Positions 46,395 to 57,986 of a DNA stretch of 64,000 nt are shown piece by piece. Every line of letters begins with the position of its first letter. Position 1 is the first letter of the stretch. The stretch comes from Phlebotomus papatasi (Eukaryota > Arthropoda > Insecta > Diptera > Psychodidae), in contig NC_077222.1 of the NCBI RefSeq assembly GCF_024763615.1, positions 86,862,001-86,926,000 on the forward strand. The letters are read 5' to 3'. The translations under genes were made by a program, and so were the position numbers. The notes under the pieces are model-generated. The model was given only the letters and a program-made list of their open reading frames with translations, was not told the origin of the DNA and did no database searches.

Positions 46395-46606
46395 GGGGAA
46401 ACTGGGGCACAACCAAACACGGGGTACAACCAAACACTAATTTTTATTTCTAAACTACTTGGACTATCTCGACCATTCCTTCAGTGGACAAGCATCCCTA
46501 TAATGCCTATAAATTCCTATCGGCCTTATCCTCTGATATCCAATATCCGATTAAAAAATCGCACTGTTTGGTGGTACCCCGTGTTTGGTGGTGCCCCAGT
46601 TTCCCC
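46395..46606. mobile_element. Young GGGG-class MITE with ~45-base ends (F8)
   Basis: The ends are GGGGAAACTGGGGCACAACC and, reversed, GGGGAAACTGGGGCACCACC. Pairing continues through a second AAACACGGGGTAC block. TA flanks are at 46393-46394 and 46607-46608. 212 bases, non-coding. High arm identity suggests recent insertion. Confidence 0.92.
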
Positions 46607-46739
46607 TATTGATTGAGTGGTATGATCTATAGAGCCTTTTTAACCTTTGACTCTAAAAATTCGTTATTAGGAATGATTCAACAGTATTCTCGTTTACGGA
46701 CCAAGTGTCCGCCTAAGTAATCTTCTAAAGCATAACTTA

Positions 46740-47144
46740 GGGCAGCATCACATTAACAGTAAAATGCTCACCGTATTTCGTTAATTTATGCATTTTCATA
46801 GCAATTCTTACGCAAATTCTCGATTACCGTATTACCTTATCTCACACTCGGTGACACTAGGTGATAATTATATAAGAAAATTGAAGAAATAAAACGAAAA
46901 TGCGATAAAGTGAACAAAATAAACTGTACGATTAATTTCTAGTATAGTTTATTTTGCTCACCGTTTATCGAATTTTTCTTTTATTTCTTCAATTTTCTTA
47001 TATTATTTTCACCTAGTGCTACCGAGTATGAGATAAGGTAATACGGTAATGGAAAATTTGCGTAAGAATTGCAATGAAAATGCGTAAATTAATGAAATAC
47101 GGTGAGGCTACGGCGAGCATTTTATTGTCAATGTGATTCTGCCC
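46740..47144 (+). mobile_element. 405-base foldback element, TTA target (copy L1)
   Basis: The ends are GGGCAGCATCACATTAACAG and, reversed, GGGCAGAATCACATTGACAA. The arms of about 190 bases pair through ACCGTATTACCTTATCTCA and AAGAAAATTGAAGAAATAAA. TTA occurs on both sides. An 11-base GTGAGGCTACG-type segment is present only in the right arm, which gives the element an orientation. No coding frame. Confidence 0.92.
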
Positions 47145-47400
47145 TTAAAATGAAAAAGGCACAAGTGTAAGTCAAAGTGAAAAATGAAACCCATGTTAAT
47201 CATAACTTATGGAGAGGTCATCGAAAGATCTATGCATTTGTCGCTAACCGTTTGACCTGTACCGGTGGTCATCCAAAAGGACGAACAGACAGATAAATAA
47301 CTGACACTATTTCTGAGAAATCGTCAGAAACGCGAAAATATGTTGAGAAAGGTGGTCTCCGAGGGTCAGGGTGGAAATTTTGGGGAGTAAAAAAATTAAG

Positions 47401-49427
47401 GCATCACATATTTTGCATTCTTTTTATTCCCTTGGCAGGGGACTTGAAAATTAAGAAAAGAATACCAAGAAACCTATCATAATTTTGTAAAATCTGGAAA
47501 GCGAAGTGACTAGCCGTTTCTGGTCTTCCGGTGTCGCCCTAAATGTAGTTAAACATTATTAAGGGTTTTTCAAATGTCCATAATAATGGGTACTAAGATG
47601 ACTAAATGGTTTGCCACTACATTTTGAGACAATTAGCAAATAAGAACATCTATTTGCATCATATCCTTCATACTTAGTATGTATGAAAATAATTTGCCTT
47701 TTCACTTTTCATCACTTTTATAGATGAAACTTTCTAATTTTATAATATAATGTGAAAACCTGCATGAATAACAGATATTATAAAACCCGTAAAAAGGAAA
47801 ATTATTCATAACTTTAGATAGAATGGAGTTTAATATCAAAGAGATTAATTAAGGATGCTGTAGAAAGTCTCATAAACCCACAAAATAAACATAATATACA
47901 ACCCTGTCTACAAAAGACGAGTATATACCAAATTAACAAAGAAAAAATATACCTGTTCTACCGGTAAAGTTAACACACTTTACATTATCATTGCTAGATT
48001 GCATACAAGAGGTACACGTGTATATTACATAGTGTAGTGGTTATAAAATGGGTCCAAATAGACGGAAAAGCACCTTTTCACAAAAGTGTTTGACTTTCAA
48101 CCCCTAATGGAGTTGGGATTTTTGTCATGCGGAAAAAAAGGAGTCTTCAACTCAGCACCAAAATGGACGAAATTAAATAAACATTTTAACACTTTCCATT
48201 TAACTATTTTTTTTGGGTACTTCTTCCTCATTGGTCGACACCTCAACTTAAATTTCCCATTAGTATTTATTTCGAAGCGATAAAGCCATTATCGTCTTTT
48301 TGCTTCTGCCATGGTGTGAAGATATACATTTTAAAAGATAAAGTCACCTGGCAATTTAATACGATTTCTATCTCATTTTCATCGCCATTTTTTCACCCTC
48401 GAATTCTTTTGTAGTTACCCGTCTTTTCTGTGCTTGCATTCGATTTTATCATCAACACTTGCTTTTGAAAAACAACCAACCCACATTTTAAAATAAATAA
48501 TGGTGACATAAGTGTGTAACAAAAAAATTGTTATACGTTTTATGAATAATTTGAGTGACATACTTAATGAATCCGACAATATAAGTGTATTTGTATAAAT
48601 CTGAATGTGTTCGCAGGATTTAAATGTTTAGTTTCATATTTGCCTTCAGTTATGCAAGTACATCTCCTCGTTGTAATATTATTTTGTAAATATTAGACAC
48701 TTTGTCAGCTGTCAGAATTCCTCTAGTTCCACCCCAAGTAACACCGTACTTATATCCCAACAGTTGAAGCATCCTGTTCATTCAAATGGAAAATAACACA
48801 AGATTTTATCGTGCATATTATTACACCCTCAACATTTTGTCTCACTTGTGTGACGAAAGGAAAACCCAAAAAAAAAAAGAATCTACTTCTAGCGCTAGAT
48901 AAAAATGTGGTGGAAGAACATTTACATAGTTGAACAAATCCAAGTCATATCAGCTAAGGAAGGGTGGAAGAGATTATTGAAAGAAAATTCAGAGGTTAAC
49001 TTTTCCCACCATTTCTCCATACCAGAAACATTCTCAATTTCTTTACCAAATTTTTTTTCTCTTACTTCAATGAAATAGTTACCACAGTCAAGGATAGGAT
49101 TACCAGTTTTTTTTTTCTGTGTGTCCTAAATGCGCCATAAAATTGAAGTGACATACCAAAGGAGAGGACCCCTCAATTGGAAAACAGACAGACAAATTTC
49201 ACTTTTGGGAACGGAAAAAAGCAAAGTGGAATCCTCATAACAATTCAATGTAGATGTAATTGAAGTAGAATCCGAATTTTAAATCGATTCCAATAAAATA
49301 TTGTAGCACTTTTATTACTTGTTCAAATACACGCTACTTGGAAAAGCCATGTGAAGATGGAAAATTCTTATACTACACTTTTGGGATACTCACACAGGAA
49401 TAACCATAAAAAGTATATATGTATAAA
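47401..49427. other. Unique AT-rich stretch, no gene seen
   Basis: No gene or element ends recognised. The frame at 48086-48283 (+) has no known match. Confidence 0.45.
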
Positions 49428-50072
49428 CACTGAGAAAAAACGTGGTAAAAAACTATAAATTCCCTTGGTAAAATTTTACTAAACAATTAATGGAGAAAAT
49501 ACCAATAATGCGGGGTTTAGTTTTCAAATTTCGAAATTATAAAATTTAAACCCAGTGTTTTTAACTCTTATCAACTAACGTTTTAGATTATTATTCTCAA
49601 GCTTAAAATGCAATTTCCTCCAATAAAGTGCTACTCAGATCCATAAGAACGTTTTTATACCCCTTGCCTAAATCCGTAAAATTTAGCGCAGAAATAAAAC
49701 AAAAAAAAACAGAATTTCCTCGAAAAACAATTCCTAAGTGGATTTTGTTTTTTTAATGGTACTAATAAGGATTTTATTGATTTTTAAATAAGCTCAAATT
49801 CACAAAAATTAAACTTTTTACAAATTTTCAAGCCAACTCTTGTTTTTCTTGTTCGAAAAACGGTTTCTTTTGGAGATAATCCTGCAATTTGACCGCCCTG
49901 TTATTAAAATCCAGGCTATACCCTTAACCTTAAATAGAGCCTCTTATCAATCTTGAATGATGGACACCTCAATCTATGTATACAATATTGAACATAGAAC
50001 AAAATATAGCGCCCGTCTGTTCCCAATTTTATTCTTGGTTTCCCGGGACTCCCTTTAACCATTTGCTGACTA

Positions 50073-50326
50073 CATTGAGAAAAAAAACGGGGTTGCGATT
50101 AACTTTTTTCCTCATAACTTTAACACCTTTTAGGTGTAAAAATATATCAACATTTTTTAATGGTAATTTTACACCTTCTTAAGGGTAAAATTAACATGAA
50201 AAAGGGTAACTTTAACCCCTAATACACCTAAAAATCATAATTTTTACACTGATTTCGGATCAATGCATTAGGGTAAAATTAACATTTCCGGAATGTTATT
50301 TTACCTTTTTCGGATTTTTCTCAATG
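50073..50326 (+). mobile_element. TA-CATTGAG MITE, complete (copy A5)
   Basis: 254 bases, CATTGAGAAAAAAAACGGGG to TTTTTCTCAATG, with TA at 50071-50072 and 50327-50328. Both terminal repeats carry the same C-to-T variant (CATTG instead of CACTG). The interior matches A2-A4. Confidence 0.9.
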
Positions 50327-50346
50327 TAGGCATTTTAACATATGTC

Positions 50347-50545
50347 GGCTTCAGACTGGAGGCTTATCCCAGTTCCCGAAGGTCTCAAAAATCCAAATAA
50401 CAAGCAATTTTATTGATTTTTCGAAATCTAATGTATCTTTTGCCCTTAATATTTAATCTTAAACAACAATTCCCTAAAAATCATGCCTGATAAGGACTTA
50501 GAGGAGTTAAGCCAGATGGCTAAGCCTTAGGTCTGAAGACCGTAT
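50347..50545 (+). mobile_element. GGCTTCAGAC-ended element (copy K6)
   Basis: The left end is GGCTTCAGACTGGAGGCTTA. The right end, reversed, is GTCTTCAGACCTAAGGCTTA. It contains CCCAGTTCCCGAAGGTCTCA, as in K2. About 200 bases, close to the end of A5. Confidence 0.8.
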
Positions 50546-50748
50546 TATATTCACCACCGCTGATACCCGTATCTCAATTTCAAAAGTAGTCATTTACGGT
50601 CGTCAGATCATCGAAATATGGAAGGTTGGTATGTTGGTTATTACAAAAGTCACTTTACGTTTTAATAACTCTTAAATTTCCTGTCAACGACTAAAAATGA
50701 GTATTCGACTTAATAAACTTATTTTGACTTACATTTTACGAGTATAGG

Positions 50749-50950
50749 ACTCTTCACAGAGGTTTAGGCCAGTTCCCGTAGGTATCAAAATCTTAAATAG
50801 CGTGCAATTTAATTGCTTTTTGAGAGCCTAATAGGTTATTTATCTTAGTAATCCAATCCTAAGTGAAACTTTCGAAAAAAAATCATGATTGATAAAAAAT
50901 TAGAGTAGTTAAGCCATTTGACTAAGCCTTAGGTCTAAAGCCCGTATACG
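50749..50950 (+). mobile_element. GGCTTCAGAC-family element (copy K7)
   Basis: The left end is weaker (ACTCTTCACAGAGGTTTAGG). The right end, reversed, is GGCTTTAGACCTAAGGCTTA. The interior CCAGTTCCCGTAGGTATCAA and TAGAGTAGTTAAGCC fit the family. Older than K6. Confidence 0.7.
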
Positions 50951-51163
50951 CGTCATTTTAGGACCTTTAATAATTTAGCAAAATTACTATACTCAACCTT
51001 ATAATCCTTACTATCCCCCTATATTAATTTATCTACATAATTTTGAAATATTAAAGCTCTGAATATTGTATTCTAAAAAGCACTTCCATTCCATAAGTCT
51101 ACTCTCCAAGAAAATTCCATATAACATGAATTGTAAAAAACAAAAATCTATTTTTTCTCAGTG

Positions 51164-52990
51164 TAGAGAGGAAACCGAAATGTCCCAAGGAAAATTATAA
51201 TTTTACGTCAAATACAACACATTGGAATATTCTTTGTATGGTAGGAGGAGAAGGCATAAGCTGAAGAGGACAAAAAAAAAGATTTTTGTCTCACATGGTG
51301 AATCCTTCCAGACATATATTTCACTGTCATTATATTCCATCCCTTTTTTTATTTCTATATCAGCAACCACCCTTCTTCCTAAACCATGTGCTGAATTTCC
51401 ATTTATTTTATAATGAAACATTTCAATATGCTTTGCTTCCCCCCAAAAACTCAATCCACAAAAATTATACCTTTTTCGAGTGTATTATGGTATGCTCTAT
51501 ACCTAATCAATTCAGAATATAGAAAGAAGATATATATACCCAGATAGATGACACTCTCATATTTTATACGCATATTTTGTGTAAAATTTACAAAATGTCA
51601 AAGTTCAACATCACATACAATTTGAATTTTAATAAACATTCCAATTTTGTCCCCATAAATTTTCACCCAGCGCAGTCAGAGGATTTTCCACTAATAAAAG
51701 TGAATAGTTACGACCACCTAACAGGCACTCTAAAACGCACATATGACGATGGTGGAGAGATTTCCTCTTCTGTGGGCAATAAAAAATAATAAGACAATCA
51801 CTTTTAGAGAATAGCCAGACTGTTCAGAAATACAGTGAACTATCATGAAAATTGGAGAAAAACCACACACTTTCTTTTCTCTTTATCACTCTCCTTGTCC
51901 TCGATCTCTTTTTCTTCAGTGATTTTTTTTCCCGCAATATCATCATGCCATGAAGAGGCACAGAAGAGAAAGAGCAAAACGGATGTGACTGAGGTTGGAA
52001 AACTTTGGAAGAGTTTGAGGAGTAAAAAGGAGTATAAAATCCTGTCAAGGATTGCAATTTTACCATTTTATCTCTCTTTATTCTTATGATACATCCCAGT
52101 ACACGTTCATACAATTTTCCACCATCATCACCCCAATATACCCCCCTCACACTGTATTACAACCCTATATTATACTATGTATGCTCCCAACAGCAAGAAA
52201 TAGTGATTGGGACAACTTTTTCAATGGGTCCACCCACCTACAGCATTGAGCCCCAGAGTGGAATCATAAGTTTTCCTCATTCACTCAACAAAAGTTGAAA
52301 CTTTACACAACACGAGAGTCTTGTAATGTCACTCATGCAAGTAAATACAATAGTCACAATACACCAAAAGTCTAACGTTTCAATTGAAATGTAGAGAGGA
52401 ATTTATACAACTTCTCAATATCACCTTATACTCTCCAATTTCAAGGGAAACATAAGGTAATTTCGAAAGTTCTAAGAAAAATCAAGAGTGTATGCATGAA
52501 GCAAGAATGAAATAAAGGAGAACACGTTATAATACAACATAAATTCAGTCTATCAATAGTTTGAAAATGAAGTAAGAGCTTGTAGCGAGAAAGTAGGGTA
52601 GTTTCAAATAATAATGTTCTACCCCATCTACGGGAAAGACGTAGGCTAAAGTCTTTATGTTACTGAAATTCGTTGTGTTATTCATCATACAATAAGGATT
52701 CATCTTGAGAACGTACAGCAAACTATTTTTAATATTTTAAGAAGTTCAAATCAATTGCGATATAATGATCCGTAACTATTCAAATATCAACATTTTAAAA
52801 GATAATGCACCCAGTACACCTTTTGTATTAAAACGATTTCATGAAAGGCACTAAAATTGAACTAAATTGAATTTGTTGTAAAATTCAGAAAAAAAGAGCG
52901 CGAAAAACTGGGATAGATACATGCTAAACTTTGAGAAAAAAACTCATGTAAATTGTGATTTCGTAAAATTATATCCTGACCTAAAGGGTA
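51164..52990. other. Unique AT-rich stretch, no gene seen
   Basis: Several overlapping short frames on both strands (51203-52298) without known domains. A purine/pyrimidine asymmetry near 51860-52020 explains some of them. Nothing else seen. Confidence 0.45.
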
Positions 52991-54160
52991 GGGGACACTG
53001 GGGCAAAAAGTCACAAATCGAAAATTTCAAAATTCAATATTTTCCAAGACAAAAAAGATACCGGCTTATTTTTTTCCATAGATAGCATCCTTAGACCTCT
53101 TTCAATGTTGTAAGTTTCTTAAAATTCGAACAAGAAATTTAGAAAATAAAAAATATTGAAATTTTTAGCCCTGTTTTTGAAATATTTTCATTACAGCAGA
53201 TATGGATTTTTACTTACTTACAGTAGACTCTCTCAAATTCGGCCATTTGGGACCAAAATGTCATCCGAATTAGAGAGAAATTCGGGCAGCAAACTTTTTG
53301 AAATACAACGATTTTTTATTCATCTGCATACACATACTGAGTTTACGTACTCAAATATATTGTAAATATCATGAAAATCCCTTAATAATGCAAAATCACA
53401 TCAAAACTAAGCCAAACCATGGCAAATTTGAGCATATTTGCGTGATTTAGTAATCATAATCAAACTTGAAAAATGTCAACTAACTTTTTTTAAATTTAAC
53501 TGCTGCCCGAATTAAAAAGTTGCCCGATCTTAAAAGAGCCGAATTAGCGAGAGTCTACTGTATTTTCCAAAATTGATGCACTCAATTGGATCCTTTGAAT
53601 ACGAAGCCGCTATCTGCTTTAGCATTTTCTAAAGATTCTTTTTTTTTTCAGCAATCGTTTTATTAAAAATGACCTCTTGGGGTAAAAAGTAATAAAAGTT
53701 ATGGGGCAAAAGTTACAAAAACCGAAGCAATTTTTGATGTCAATTTTTGATTTCTTGTCAGAAAAATCCTTTGGAAAATAACTTGAGAAGTGCCTCTCCC
53801 GTTCAGATAGTGAAAATGCTGTTCTACGAAAGGCGTAGAGCAATAAATTTCCTATGAAAATATGTGACCTAGGTATTTTTTTAATTTACAGAAGCCCATA
53901 ATAAAATGAATCAACACGTGATAATTTTACCCCATGCCTGATACTATTTGCCCCAGCATTTTTGAGAATCTTCACAAAATTCCTTTCAAAAACGGATGGA
54001 TAAACGCGATAAACGTATTTCCTAACAAAATAGAGGGAAACGACTTTCACAAAGTTGTAGAGCGGTGAATTTTCTATAAAACTGCCCTAATTAGAAATTT
54101 CTAGAATGTTCGGGTAGCTTGTAAAAAAATAATATATCCGTTTGGCGACTTTTTGTCCTA
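52991..54160. mobile_element. Tentative 1.2 kb GGGG-class element (F10)
   Basis: It begins TA-GGGGACACTGGGGCAAAA followed by AGTCAC. The reversed right end reads TATAGGACAAAAAGTCGCC. GGGGCAAAAGTTAC and GCCCCAGC motifs recur inside (53690-53960). A pogo-like element is inserted at 53221-53560. No coding frame. The right boundary is uncertain. Confidence 0.45.
53221..53560. mobile_element. pogo-like MITE, TA-CAGTAGACTCTC ends (copy I2)
   Basis: 340 bases. The ends are CAGTAGACTCTCTCAAATTC and, reversed, CAGTAGACTCTCGCTAATTC. TA flanks are at 53219-53220 and 53561-53562. Longer than copy I1 and with a different interior, so the two may come from related parents. Confidence 0.85.
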
Positions 54161-57100
54161 TATCAAAACCATGGGATACAAATTAAAAAATAAAAACAAT
54201 ATTTTTTCTCCATTTTAAATACTAGTTTCCAATCGTCAATCTACGATAAACATTTAAAGGTATTTGACGTTGTCAAAGTTATCGATCTGCAATTAGCAGG
54301 ACATTTCACCCAGAAACAAATTACAGTGCAATGATTTTCATAACAGATCATTCACTGCATGTGCTGTCCTGCACTACTCATCTTTGTGGCCACATTTCTG
54401 GCATCTGTCACACAGTCAATTAATGGTTCATTTCCACAAACTTAGCTAGATTTTTATTTAATATTCCATCAGAAAATTTAACACATGAAACCAAAAAGAT
54501 GGTTATGGTGGTTATGTTAGTGTTTATTATCTTTCAAAGTTAATTTTTCTATCTGTAAAAATAATCTCAATCTATCCCAAATATGAAGAACTCTCGAATT
54601 TCACTGATAAAGCTATTTATCCAATATGATGCCATTGCCCAATTTGGAAGCAAACCTCTCAAATTACATATACCAAAAATTTTAAAACTCAAACATCAGC
54701 ATTTTTCACTGACTCAGACTTTTTTCTTAGATCATGCTCTACTGCATTTATGACAGAGTAGAATTCAACATCAGATTCATTTTGTTCATTCTCCCAAAAC
54801 CTCACAAATGATAATGGCACAAGTCAGGATGAGTCAATGTTTATTTCAAACATTTCACGAAAAGTGTATAGATAAAAATATGATAAGTCAAAAACGCAAT
54901 CAATCAATAGCACGCATTCTTCTACGCGATTCTACCCGAAAAAAAAATCTCCGTCCTCGAAGTGTCATCATTAAATGAAATGTCGCTGAGAGAGTATACA
55001 AATTACATCACTCTTAGTGGCACCAGTTTGTAAAGAAATGATTTTTTTTTTTTGGTAGAAAAAAAACCTTCTTGACTAAATGACAACGAAGAATTTTTGT
55101 GGACAAAACAATATACAACAAACTAGAAATACTACATTGATTGGAAATCTTTGTGACTATCGTGTTTTGTATACGGGGTTTGGCTTAAAAATCATTAAGT
55201 TGGGAAAATATACCAGGTGATGCGCGATGTTCTTAAAATTCTGCTGATGCCCTCATCTAAAAATATCCTATATATATTTTTCCACCCAATAATAAAAACA
55301 TATGATTCATGTGAAAAGCGCGTGTGTACGTTCAACTAATGTTTGTGATTGTTAATTGCAGTGTTTTGGGAGAGTTGAAGAAAAAAAAATGAAGAAGAAA
55401 ATCTATACATAACTTTTTGATGTGATGTCTTTCTGGTGTATAGAAAAATCCGAAAATAATGCTATATACTGAAAGAGGATTCGTGTTTTTCTTTGTTGCC
55501 AAAAATTACACCACAAGGAGAATTCCATCAAAATCTTTTGTAAATTCATCAAAGCATAATTTTGTAAAGTTCTTAGAATAGTTTTGTTGTTGAAGTATAA
55601 AAGCTTTCTTCTCTACCTTCTCGAAATTACATGCAAAATTTACTCAAGTTGTGCAAATATTTCCCCATATGTAGGGCGGGGTTTGTTTCTTATAGGCTAC
55701 AGGAGAACCAAAACCTTTGTGAAAGAGAAAACTTTATAGAGGCATTTTGCTAGAAATAATCAGTGCGAAAATATAACTCTTCCCAACACTTTTCTTCTAA
55801 TGCTTTCGAGAATGTAATAAGTTGAAGCAACGATCCGTAAAATTCTGTCGTTGACTTTCACACCCGCATAACATGCAAATTATATCACCTACTCTCAACC
55901 CTATATATCTCAACATACACGTATACCATGTTTATTTCGCAATCCCTCACAACCAATCGACCACAAAAACCAATGTGACAAAAACAGGAACGCATAACCA
56001 ACCAACCACATTTTCAGATAATGAGACAAACATCCTCTACCTTCGAAACACACATTTTCCATTGCCACTATCGGAAATGTGAGAAATTTTTACCACTGTT
56101 GCGCAATCCCATTTGCAATGAAAGTTCAGAAATGATTTAAAAAAAAATATATTTAAAATATTGCATTGACCTCCCCAAAATCAAATTCCAATATTGAATA
56201 ATAAAATGTCAAAAGGTCATCAAATTCTTAAAATGAAATGTCAAATGAGAATATTTATTTTTATTTTTTACCTCAACAATGAAAAACTAAAGAAAACAAT
56301 AAGATTTATAGTTAATAGATATTAAATGCTTTCACGAAATACCTCAAACTAAACAATCCCTGAAGTTGTAATCATTCTCAATGGACTGTGAAGTTGAAAC
56401 CTTGAAAACCGAGTGCCTTCTTGAAATTTCAGTGAGTTTAACATTTCAATGAACTCTTTCCCTCACACTCTTCTCATCACCCAAACTCCAATCTCCTCAC
56501 ACTTTAGCGTTGTATTTCAAAATTTATCACTATAATTGTTAAAGTGATCCCCCGAGAAGTGCCCAGAGTGTCCAACACACCAAATGCATTTCATTCGATA
56601 CCATCTTCATCATCATACTTTTAGCACAAAGAATAAACAAACATACAATGTTGCCGCAATAAACTATTATATACATATAGATATAAACATATAAAGCCCT
56701 ATACAGAGATGCACAATGTGCATTCAATACCCCGGTTGACCAAGTTAATGCTTTTTCAAGATTGATCTCACAATACTTGTTATTTTGCAAACATTGTGGA
56801 ACCTTCAACACAAAGTGATTTAATGAGATGCTGATAAAAAAAGTTAGAACAGACCATCCAAAAAAAAAACCACTATCTCTTAACTATAGATTTTAGAAAC
56901 AGGTATTTAACCGTATTATATCCAGTCATGGACAAATTTACTGATCATTGACCCTCCTGTCGAAGTTTCAATTGATTTAACTGTTACAGTTCCAATTGAA
57001 ATATTTCACCATTATATTATTTTTTTTTTTTAAATAAAAGATCAATTTCCAACTTACACAATAGTTAACACAACTGAATGTACTCAAATCGTCATGCACT

Positions 57101-57264
57101 ATCCATAATAAAATAAAATTTGTGCACGTGTGACAAAAAAAAGGCAAACCTTTCTTTTGTGAACCTGCAACAAATTATTTGTTGTATTCCCAATTGAGAA
57201 AAAGAATTGCAGAACCGAAACTTTTCGGTGATATTAAGTAAGTACTAATTTTAGTAATGATGTA
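54161..57264. other. Unique AT-rich stretch, no gene seen
   Basis: No gene recognised. Frames at 55873-56082 (+) and 56539-56811 (-) have no known match. Confidence 0.45.
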
Positions 57265-57351
57265 GGGGAAGGCTTTCAGGTTTCGCACATACTCTGATTT
57301 CGAACATTTCATGTAGAGACTAATATTACGGAAATAAAAATAAAAATATTA
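57265..57351. other. Possible GGGG-class end
   Basis: It starts TA-GGGGAAGGCTTTCAGGTT, like the GGGG-class termini. No right-hand partner was found before the next elements. Confidence 0.35.
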
Positions 57352-57497
57352 GCCGTACTCACTATGGCGCTGTTATCTTGTAATATCGTTATCTCGTTAT
57401 CTCGTTATGTTCTCGTAATGTATTTTATAAATGAAAAATTATAACAAGATAACAGATTACGGAGATTACGAGATAACAACGCCATAGTGAGTACGGC
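57352..57497. mobile_element. Hairpin MITE with GCCGTACTCACTATGGCG ends
   Basis: 146 bases. The ends GCCGTACTCACTATGGCGCT and, reversed, GCCGTACTCACTATGGCGTT are nearly identical, and pairing continues through TGTTATCTCGTAAT. The 5-base sequence TATTA lies directly on both sides (57347-57351 and 57498-57502). A TA target is also compatible. Non-coding and probably young. Confidence 0.88.
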
Positions 57498-57567
57498 TAT
57501 TATTTTAAGTGGATTAGTCATAAACGATCCAGATAGCGAAGCGCCCGAATTAGCACACTTGATTATA

Positions 57568-57986
57568 CACGGAAAAAAATATATATTTGTAAATGTTTGT
57601 AAAATCCTACTGCGGACTTACAAAATGCTCGTAAAGCGCATAATCCACTAAAAAGTTCGTGAAAGTTTGTACTTTCTCACAAACTCTGTTCGTAACATCA
57701 TCACTTGACGAGCATTTTTTGTTCTTTTTCAAACATTTGCTCTTAAATGTTCGTAAAATTTGCATTAATTAGTCAAGTTTTGCCATATAAACGGAAATGT
57801 ACGAACGAATGTTTATAAAAGTACAAAAAATGCTCGTAAAGTGATCATGTTAAAACAATGTTTCTGAAAAAAGCAAGAACTTTTACGAACTCTTTGTGGG
57901 TTATACGATTGACGAACATTTCGTAAGATCCCAATAGGAATTCACAAACATTTACCAACAATTTTACGATATATTTTTTCTCAGTG
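57568..57986. mobile_element. Foldback element, TA-CACTGAGAAAAAATAT ends (copy D1)
   Basis: 419 bases with ~190-base arms. The ends are CACGGAAAAAAATATATATT and, reversed, CACTGAGAAAAAATATATCG. The arms repeat TTCGTAAA, GCTCGTAAA and CACTTGACGAGCATTTTTTG-type words. TA flanks are at 57566-57567 and 57987-57988. Non-coding. Confidence 0.85.

Larger units (their letters stand above)
46260..47400. repeat. Old degenerate repeat carrying two later insertions
   Basis: Three separated segments (46260-46394, 46607-46739, 47145-47400) belong to one diverged repeat. The first holds AACCGGTCCAAACTTGTTAG. The second holds TTATTAGGAATGATTCAA, also found near 28270. The third holds a run of GGACGAACAGACAGA. 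The GGGG-class MITE F8 and the foldback element L1 are inserted into it. The class is unknown. Confidence 0.55.
49428..51163. mobile_element. TA-CACTGAGAAAAA element interrupted by three insertions
   Basis: The left end is CACTGAGAAAAAACGTGGTA. The right end, reversed, is CACTGAGAAAAAATAGATTT followed by TGTTTTTTACAATTC. The GGTAAAATTTTACT motif near the left end resembles the element at 38589. Inside lie copies A5, K6 and K7. The pairing of the two ends is inferred from the shared terminus, so the span is tentative. Confidence 0.5.

Noticed and set aside
51203..52298. Cluster of overlapping short frames on both strands
   Set aside because: The overlap on both strands is explained by purine/pyrimidine bias and low stop density. 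No domain is recognised.
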